Assembly: GCA_028282195.1 (NCBI GenBank)
Contig: JANQII010000132.1
Coordinates: forward strand, 1-40,328
Reading direction: 5' to 3'
Length of the DNA stretch: 40,328 nt
From: Prolixibacteraceae bacterium
GTDB taxonomy: Bacteria; Bacteroidota; Bacteroidia; Bacteroidales; Prolixibacteraceae
Positions 35,021 through 40,328 of the stretch are shown in pieces. The position numbers and the translations under genes were made by a program. Each line of letters opens with the position of its first letter. Within the stretch, counting starts at the first letter, position 1. The notes beneath the pieces were generated by a model that was not told where the DNA came from, made no database searches, and was given only the letters and a program-made list of their open reading frames with translations.

Positions 35021-35177
35021 TTATTTGTAAAGTAGCGCCTTAGCTTGTTCATTGTTTTGAAAAGCTAATGAATAAGCGAATATGAAAATATTTTTTCAGC
35101 TTTCCATAAATTTGATTTACTAATTTGATTCGTATTGAAAGTTATAACTAACATAAATCAACTAAACTAATAATAAC
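35021..35177. promoter_or_regulatory. Divergent promoter region of regulator and redox operon
   Basis: A 157-bp AT-rich spacer between two divergent genes, which must contain both promoters. TTTG words occur near 35111 and 35123, but no full TTTG/TAnnTTTG pair with proper spacing could be assigned. No clear long palindrome was seen. Confidence 0.4.
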
Positions 35178-37043
35178 ATGGTTCGGAGTTTTGTAATAAT
35201 TTATCTGATAGCTAGTAGTTTAATTTGTATTGCCAAAAAGCACACAACGATTTTAGTTGAGGCTGAAAGTTTCAAAAATAAAGGGGGTTGGGTTGTTGAC
35301 CAACAATTTATGGATGAAATGGGTTCACCTTATTTAATGGCGCATGGTTTAGGAGTAACGGTTAAAGATGCTTCTACTATAGTTAAGTTTCCAAAGGCAG
35401 GTAGATATTACTTGTTTGTAAGAACAAAAAACTGGGCTGCCCGTTGGTCTGATAAAGATGCACCAGGTAAGTTTCAGGTTAAAATTGATGAAAAGCTTAT
35501 TGATCGGGTTTTTGGGACAAAGCAAAAAGAATGGAGCTGGATAAATGGAGGAGCAGTTGATATCAGTAAAAAAGAAACATCAGTTGCTTTGCATGATTTG
35601 ACAGGCTTTAATGGTAGGTGCGATGCTTTAATTTTCACTACTGATCCAAACTTTGAGCCAGTTAATGACCTGGTTTCTCTTTCAGTGTTCAGACAAAAAA
35701 TGCCTGGGATATCCAACAAACCCAAATCGGCAGGGAAATATGACTTTGTGGTTGTAGGAGGAGGAATGGGAGGAATCTGTTCCGCAATTTCTGCTGCAAG
35801 GCTTGGTGTAAAAGTTGCATTAATCCAAAACCGGCCTGTTCTTGGTGGGAATAATAGTTCTGAAGTCCGTGTGCATCTTGGTGCCCGAATCAGGCAGGAA
35901 CCTTGGCCTAATTTGGGAAATCTTGTTAATGAAATTGGGCCGGAAAGAGGAGGAAATGCCCAGCCAAAAGATTATTACGAGGATAATAAAAAGTTAAAAG
36001 CTGTTTTAGCCGAAAAGAATATCAGTCTTTTCCTGAATTGCCATGCCAATAAGGTGATTGTTGAGAATGGGAAAATTAAATCAGTAATTGCCCAGCACAT
36101 AGAAACAGGTGAGAGATTGGAGTTTAAAGCGTCTTTATTTGCTGATTGTACTGGCGATGGAACGATTGGAGCTTTAGCTGGTGCCGGGTTCATGACAGGC
36201 CGGGAAAGTAAACGTGTTTTTGGGGAATCAACAGCACCTGAGAACGCAGATAGTTTGACCATGGGGGCTTCAGTACAGTGGTTCTCGCAGAAACAAGACA
36301 GGCCAGCTCTTTTTCCTGATATTAAATGGGGAATTGAACTGGATGACGAAAAATCACATGCCATTACCCGGGGTGATTGGGATTGGGAAACCGGTATGGG
36401 AATAGATATGACCAAAGATTTTGAGCGTGTTCGTGATTATGGAATGTTGGTCGTTTTTTCAAACTGGTCGTATGTGAAAAACCATTCAAAAGTGAAAGAT
36501 AAATTTACAAATGAGCAGTTGCAGTGGGTTGCTTTTGTTGCTGGGAAACGGGAATCACGTCGTTTGGTTGGGGACTATGTTTTGGTAGAGCAGGATTTAA
36601 CCGAGCGAAGGATATACCCTGATGGGACAGCCCCAACAACCTGGACAATCGATTTGCATTACCCACATCCGGAGAACTCAAAAATGTTCCCTGATGCACC
36701 TTTCAGGTCTATAGCAAAGCATATTACAATTTATCCTTACCCGATACCCTTCCGCTGCTTGTATTCCAAAAATGTTGATAATCTCATGATGGCTGGTCGT
36801 AATATCAGTGTTTCGCATGTTGCTTTGGGAACTGTAAGGCTTATGAGAACTATTGGAATGATGGGAGAAGTTTTGGGTATGGCTGCCTCCATTTGTAAAG
36901 AAGAAAAAATATTACCACGGGGTGTTTATGAAAATCATTTTTCAAAAATGGAAAAGCTAATGGCTGAAGGAGTTGGAAATCCGGAGCTTCAAAATACACA
37001 AAAATACAATTTGGGAGGAACATTGCATAAGAACAATGATTAG
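35178..37043 (+). CDS. Secreted FAD-dependent oxidoreductase with CBM-like N-terminal domain
   Basis: Flavoprotein of the FAD_oxidored (PF12831) type. A signal peptide (about 1-19) is followed by a beta-sandwich (about 25-155: TTILVEAESF start, then FPKAGRYYLFVRTKNW), resembling CBM6/35-like modules. A Rossmann fold then starts at 185 with FVVVGGGMGG (GGGMGG at 194-199). The family-typical LGGNNSSEVRVHLGA follows shortly after, and a C-terminal MMAGRNISVSHVALGTVRLM closes the FAD site. It is expected outside the cytoplasm, which needs an electron acceptor there; the next gene encodes a candidate flavinylated protein. The substrate is unknown; a sugar or glycan is inferred from the CBM-like domain and the neighbouring glycan locus. 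The ATG at 35178 is the first gene of a four-gene run. Confidence 0.87.
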   Translation: MVRSFVIIYLIASSLICIAKKHTTILVEAESFKNKGGWVVDQQFMDEMGSPYLMAHGLGVTVKDASTIVKFPKAGRYYLFVRTKNWAARWSDKDAPGKFQVKIDEKLIDRVFGTKQKEWSWINGGAVDISKKETSVALHDLTGFNGRCDALIFTTDPNFEPVNDLVSLSVFRQKMPGISNKPKSAGKYDFVVVGGGMGGICSAISAARLGVKVALIQNRPVLGGNNSSEVRVHLGARIRQEPWPNLGNLVNEIGPERGGNAQPKDYYEDNKKLKAVLAEKNISLFLNCHANKVIVENGKIKSVIAQHIETGERLEFKASLFADCTGDGTIGALAGAGFMTGRESKRVFGESTAPENADSLTMGASVQWFSQKQDRPALFPDIKWGIELDDEKSHAITRGDWDWETGMGIDMTKDFERVRDYGMLVVFSNWSYVKNHSKVKDKFTNEQLQWVAFVAGKRESRRLVGDYVLVEQDLTERRIYPDGTAPTTWTIDLHYPHPENSKMFPDAPFRSIAKHITIYPYPIPFRCLYSKNVDNLMMAGRNISVSHVALGTVRLMRTIGMMGEVLGMAASICKEEKILPRGVYENHFSKMEKLMAEGVGNPELQNTQKYNLGGTLHKNND

Positions 37044-37055
37044 GTGTTGAATAGG

Positions 37056-38177
37056 ATGAAATTGGGGTTTAAAATAGTAATTAAGAATACAGGGGTAAGT
37101 TTGTTGCTCCTGTTATTTATATTACCTGTCACATCTTTTATCCCCAATCAATTTGTTAAGCCAGGTTTTAGCTTTTTAACACAAGATTCTGTTCAGGTAG
37201 ATGTTTATAATTGTTTCGGTCATGATTCAGTGTTAAATGGATACAAAGCATTGGTTTTTACTCCTATCTGCGAAGAAGAAGATTGTTATGCAGTCGATCT
37301 GGTTTTTTATTGGGATGTGCTGGGCAATTTCGAAAAATTTGAATTGGTTCCCGGCAAGCCTCTTACAAAAAAGGAGCATGAACCATTTACTAAAGAAGAC
37401 TATCAAAAGCTTCAATTTTTACTAAAGAAGAAACATGTTTCATTTTCAGAGTTAAAGAAAGAAGATTTAATCCAGGTTTCTGAAGATTCTATAGATGGCT
37501 ATACAGGTGCAACCATTTCTGCTGTAAAAGATGAAGTAATTGAGGGGGCGGTTTATAGCTGTTATACGCTATGGTACATCGCAAACGGAGTGGTAAAAGA
37601 TAGCATTCATAAAAACACTGCAAGACAACTTGATAAAAAACTTGTTCAAAAGCTTGTCTTTTCTGACGATGTCGAGGCTAATTATTTTTTAATTAATCAC
37701 TTTCGTACAAAAGACTTTAGAAGCTACTCTGATGAAGTATTAACCATGCTTAGGAAGAATAGTGGCTATTTTTTTAAAATAGCCATAGAGAAGTTTCCCG
37801 TTGAATTAATTTCAAGCAGAAACTTTCAGGATTCACTTTCTTCTTTTTTCCAGGATCAGGATTATTTTACAAAACTAAGCTTTCTAAAAAGCCTGGATAA
37901 TCAGCTCAAATCAACAAAACTATCCGGTTCAATTCTGGAAAGTATTCATTCAGGTAACTTTTCCCGGATTGAATTAGTTGTCGAATTATTTTTTAAATCT
38001 GCTGAGTATATTGATTACAGTATGTATAAAGCATTGCTGAATGTTTTATCGGAAAAAGAGTTAAAACTAAAAAAAGAACATTATAAAATGATTCGGACCT
38101 TAGGGCAGACAAATGATCAATTTAAGAAAGAATTTAAACGTTTTAAACGGACCTATCTAAATATGTCGCAAACATGA
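37056..38177 (+). CDS. Putative covalently flavinylated FMN-binding protein
   Basis: Probable extracytoplasmic electron carrier. The start is taken at the ATG at 37056; a GTG at 37044, directly after the upstream stop, is also in frame. A hydrophobic signal/anchor (about 10-28) precedes a domain with the motif DGYTGATIS. That fits the D-x-x-[ST]-G-A-T-x-[ST] signature on which ApbE-type flavin transferases attach FMN to Thr (here Thr153). The segment after it (AVYSCYTLWYIANG) fits an FMN_bind-like fold. The C-terminal 200 residues are helical, lysine-rich and unrecognised. The CEEEDCY pair of cysteines near residue 70 is notable. Being directly downstream of the FAD oxidoreductase suggests electron transfer between the two. 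No ApbE gene lies in the window. Overall the match rests on one motif and is moderate. Confidence 0.6.
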   Translation: MKLGFKIVIKNTGVSLLLLLFILPVTSFIPNQFVKPGFSFLTQDSVQVDVYNCFGHDSVLNGYKALVFTPICEEEDCYAVDLVFYWDVLGNFEKFELVPGKPLTKKEHEPFTKEDYQKLQFLLKKKHVSFSELKKEDLIQVSEDSIDGYTGATISAVKDEVIEGAVYSCYTLWYIANGVVKDSIHKNTARQLDKKLVQKLVFSDDVEANYFLINHFRTKDFRSYSDEVLTMLRKNSGYFFKIAIEKFPVELISSRNFQDSLSSFFQDQDYFTKLSFLKSLDNQLKSTKLSGSILESIHSGNFSRIELVVELFFKSAEYIDYSMYKALLNVLSEKELKLKKEHYKMIRTLGQTNDQFKKEFKRFKRTYLNMSQT

Positions 38178-38488
38178 TAAAAAATCAAGTATTGAAAATT
38201 ACAAGCTTAGTTGTATTGATTTTAGTTTTTGGATGCCAGACAAAAAAAGCAGAAAAGAAAAGTTCAATAACTGATTTTTCAAAACTAATCCAAAAAGTGC
38301 CCGGAACTTCAATATTGGAAGAAGAGGGTTATTTCGTTTGGGGTGGCTCTGTTGTAAAAGTACATCGGCTTGAACGTTTTCAAATCTTGCTTGAAAACGA
38401 TCAACCCATAATGATGTATTGTGCATGTAGAAAAGGAGAATCTTTCGAGGATGAGACATTTAATATGCATATTCCTTTAAAGCATTAA
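38174..38488 (+). pseudogene. Remnant of a beta-propeller glycosidase-like lipoprotein, internally deleted
   Basis: A 104-residue open frame whose ATG overlaps the preceding stop (ATGA). The N-terminus is a lipoprotein signal (lipobox VFGC). The rest looks like the two ends of a longer five-bladed beta-propeller (GH43-like) glycosidase joined together: EGYFVWGGSVVK matches the typical first-blade start, and directly after it RLERFQILLENDQPIMMYCA and FNMHIPLK match the typical C-terminal end (consensus like ERPQLLFENGKP ... FNxxIPL). Full-length members have about 350-380 residues, so about 250 codons would be missing between roughly 38355 and 38370. The frame is intact, so it may still be translated, but catalytic blades are gone. 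This reading is from motif memory and should be checked. Confidence 0.5.
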
Positions 38489-38525
38489 TCGCAAAGGCGA
38501 GTTATTAACCCATCAAAAAAATAGA

Positions 38526-39977
38526 ATGCTTACTTTTTTTATATCAATAGCAGTTTTAGTTTCAGCTTATTTTATTTACGGGAGTTTTGTTGAAAAAAAG
38601 TTTGGTGCTGATCCAAATAGAGAGACTCCGGCGTATTCTAAAAATGATGGCGTTGATTTTGTGCCATTGAAACCCGGGAAAATATTTCTGATACAGTTTC
38701 TGAACATTGCCGGTTTAGGACCAATATTCGGTGCAATAGCCGGAGCTCTTTGGGGACCGGTTGCTTTTATCTGGATTGTAGTTGGATGCATTTTTATGGG
38801 TGCTGTGCATGACTACTTCTCAGGAATGTTATCCATTCGTCACGGAGGGGCCAGTATCCCCGAAGTTGTAGGTAAATATCTTGGGATTCCGGCACAATAC
38901 TTTATGCGTTTATTTGCAGTAGTGTTGCTTATTCTTGTTGGTGCTGTTTTTATGAAAGGACCTGCCACAATCCTAAATGGTATCACTGGGATAAATGTTA
39001 CAACTCTGATCTTGATTATTTTTCTCTATTATTTAATGGCAACTATGATACCGGTCGACAAGCTGATCGGGAAAGTGTATCCTGCATTTGGGATATCCTT
39101 GTTGATTATGGCTGTTGGAATTTTTGGAGTGTTGGTTTTTGGTGGTTATCAAATTCCAGACCTGATTCCTGAAACTGTGACGAATATGCACTACGAAACA
39201 GAAAATTATCCGATATTTCCATTACTTTTTATAACAATAGCATGCGGGGCAATTTCGGGCTTTCATAGTACACAATCTCCTTTAATGGCCAGATGTTTAC
39301 CTAATGAAGCAATGGGTAAAAAGATATTTTTTGGAGCGATGATAACTGAAGGTATTGTGGCAATCATCTGGGCAGCTGCTGCTATGGCATTTTTTGGAGG
39401 TGTAAAAGAATTAAATGAAGTTACATTGTCAGGAAAAAATGCTGCATGGGTGGTCAATGAGATTTGTAATACGATGTTAGGTAAAATTGGAGGATTGCTT
39501 GCCCTGATTGGGGTTGTTGCTGCTCCAATTACTTCAGGCGATACTGCGTTTCGAAGTGCACGTTTGACGATTGCCGATGCGTTTAATTTTCCTCAAGACA
39601 AATTGAAAAAACGATTCTTAATCACCATCCCATTGTTTATCGCAGGGCTTCTGTTAACCCAAATCAATTTTGATATTATATGGCGTTATTTCGGTTGGGC
39701 TAACCAAACGTTGGCTACAATTGTTTTGTGGACTGCAGCCGTTTATATGGTAAAACAAAGAAAACCAAGCTGGTTCATAACCTGGCCTTCTTGTTTTATG
39801 ACCGCTGTGGTTACAACTTATATTCTGGTTGCTCCTGAAGGGTTCAATATTGATCATCAATATGGTTTGTATGCTGGTTGTACAATTGCTTTTGTTGGAT
39901 GGGTTATTCTATTACGATACAAACACATTACAAGTAGAAAAAAAGAAAACGTAAAAGTAGTTGCTCAATCAAATTAG
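38526..39977 (+). CDS. cstA: CstA-family carbon starvation transporter
   Basis: Polytopic inner-membrane protein of the CstA family, proton- or ion-coupled importers linked to peptide or pyruvate uptake in enteric bacteria. Typical segments are PGKIFLIQFLNIAGLGPIFG (about 50-69), GPVAFIWIVVGCIFMGAVHDY and FHSTQSPLMARCL (about 245-257), with many hydrophobic spans up to residue 470. At 483 residues it is the short Bacteroidota form (the E. coli protein has about 700). It ends the redox operon 37 bp after the remnant gene. A role in taking up a small product of the oxidoreductase pathway is possible but inferred. A perfect hairpin follows at 39992-40046. Confidence 0.92.
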   Translation: MLTFFISIAVLVSAYFIYGSFVEKKFGADPNRETPAYSKNDGVDFVPLKPGKIFLIQFLNIAGLGPIFGAIAGALWGPVAFIWIVVGCIFMGAVHDYFSGMLSIRHGGASIPEVVGKYLGIPAQYFMRLFAVVLLILVGAVFMKGPATILNGITGINVTTLILIIFLYYLMATMIPVDKLIGKVYPAFGISLLIMAVGIFGVLVFGGYQIPDLIPETVTNMHYETENYPIFPLLFITIACGAISGFHSTQSPLMARCLPNEAMGKKIFFGAMITEGIVAIIWAAAAMAFFGGVKELNEVTLSGKNAAWVVNEICNTMLGKIGGLLALIGVVAAPITSGDTAFRSARLTIADAFNFPQDKLKKRFLITIPLFIAGLLLTQINFDIIWRYFGWANQTLATIVLWTAAVYMVKQRKPSWFITWPSCFMTAVVTTYILVAPEGFNIDHQYGLYAGCTIAFVGWVILLRYKHITSRKKENVKVVAQSN

Positions 39978-39991
39978 TTTGTTCTTATAAA

Positions 39992-40046
39992 CAATGTGAA
40001 TCAAGGATTTCCCTGAATATTCAGCTTCAACCCTTGATTCACATTG
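39992..40046 (+). terminator. Hairpin downstream of cstA
   Basis: 39992-40006 and 40032-40046 are perfect 15-bp inverted copies (CAATGTGAATCAAGG arm) around a 25-nt loop, which itself contains a GAATATTC palindrome. It starts 14 nt after the cstA stop. It has no clear U-tract, so it may be a processing or transcript-end structure rather than a classic intrinsic terminator. Confidence 0.6.
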
Positions 40047-40086
40047 GTAATAAATTATTGAATGTCCGCAATGAATCATAACCCGA

Positions 40087-40252
40087 ACGTCATGAGGCTG
40101 TCCAAAAAGTTAACTTAACCGCTAAGTATTTTAAGGAACCGCAAAGACACAAAGAATTAAGCTTTTCTATATCAGAATCTTAGTGTTCTTTGCGTAATCT
40201 TATGCGTTCTTCGCGGTTTGAATTTTATTCTTTTTGGACAGCCTCATGACGT
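40087..40252. repeat. MITE-like element with perfect 23-bp terminal inverted repeats
   Basis: 40087-40109 and 40230-40252 are perfect 23-bp inverted copies; the arm contains ATGAGGCTGTCCAAAAAG. The 120-bp interior has no gene but contains a second, looser inverted pair built of CGCAAAGACACAAAG-like words (about 40138-40156 versus 40188-40220). The outer arm resembles ends of Bacteroidota insertion sequences, which would make this a non-autonomous derivative. No clear target-site duplication was seen. Confidence 0.7.
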
Positions 40253-40328
40253 AAAAATAAGCGATAGGGAATAAAACGGATATTCAAATAAATTATGTCT
40301 GCTTCCATTTGTCAATTTAAGTGAATAT

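Larger units (their letters stand above)
39978..40328. other. Non-coding right end with hairpin and repeat element
   Basis: No credible gene. The stretch holds the terminator-like hairpin (39992-40046), the 166-bp inverted-repeat element (40087-40252), and a last 76 bp of AT-rich sequence with nothing recognisable before the window ends. Confidence 0.6.

Overview
The window reads as a carbohydrate-utilisation region from a Bacteroidota genome, probably a marine or sediment member of Bacteroidales/Marinilabiliales. The evidence is two SusC/SusD pairs, an ECF sigma/FecR switch, many secreted lipoproteins, a type IX secretion sorting domain, AT-rich DNA and mostly weak Shine-Dalgarno signals. 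No rRNA, tRNA, CRISPR array or transposase gene was seen. The species assignment is inference.

Layout. (1) 1-305: non-coding, with a large imperfect inverted repeat cut by the window edge. (2) 306-14915, minus strand, read right to left: ECF sigma factor, a 0.7-kb repeat-filled gap, FecR anti-sigma, SusC with STN domain, SusD, two surface glycan-binding-type lipoproteins (DUF4959/DUF5000-like and DUF4998-like), then a 1422-residue GH78 alpha-L-rhamnosidase with two inserted LamG-like modules and a T9SS tail. (3) 15384-33762, plus strand: a second FecR, SusC with STN domain, SusD, S1 sulfatase, TlpA-like thioredoxin lipoprotein, S1 sulfatase, GH36-like lipoprotein, two more sulfatases, an unrecognised lipoprotein that looks like a divergent clan GH-D TIM barrel, and a fifth sulfatase. 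(4) 33779-35020, minus strand: a membrane protein with a cytoplasmic HTH-like head, one TM helix, and PKD-like plus LamG-like periplasmic parts. (5) 35178-39977, plus strand: a secreted FAD oxidoreductase with an N-terminal CBM-like domain, a predicted covalently flavinylated FMN-binding protein, a 104-residue remnant of a beta-propeller glycosidase, and a CstA-type transporter. (6) 39978-40328: a hairpin and a 166-bp element with perfect 23-bp terminal inverted repeats.

How the genes work together (inference from families). A sulfated glycan carrying rhamnose and probably galactose-like residues would be bound by SusD and the accessory lipoproteins and imported through SusC. The five Cys-type sulfatases, the rhamnosidase and the GH-D-like enzymes would trim it. 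All recognisable enzymes are exo-acting or sulfatases; no polysaccharide lyase or endo-hydrolase was seen, so depolymerisation must happen elsewhere or the substrate is an oligosaccharide. The sulfatase-maturing enzyme (anSME) is also absent here. Both SusCs carry an STN signalling domain and each has its own FecR, but only one ECF sigma gene is present, between the two arms.

Most notable: the flavin redox operon (35178-39977) beside the sulfatase locus, the single sigma gene shared by two FecR/SusC arms and flanked by a 15-bp inverted repeat, the unclassified GH-D-like lipoprotein at 30762, the internally deleted glycosidase at 38174, and matching tandem hairpins in both susC leaders.
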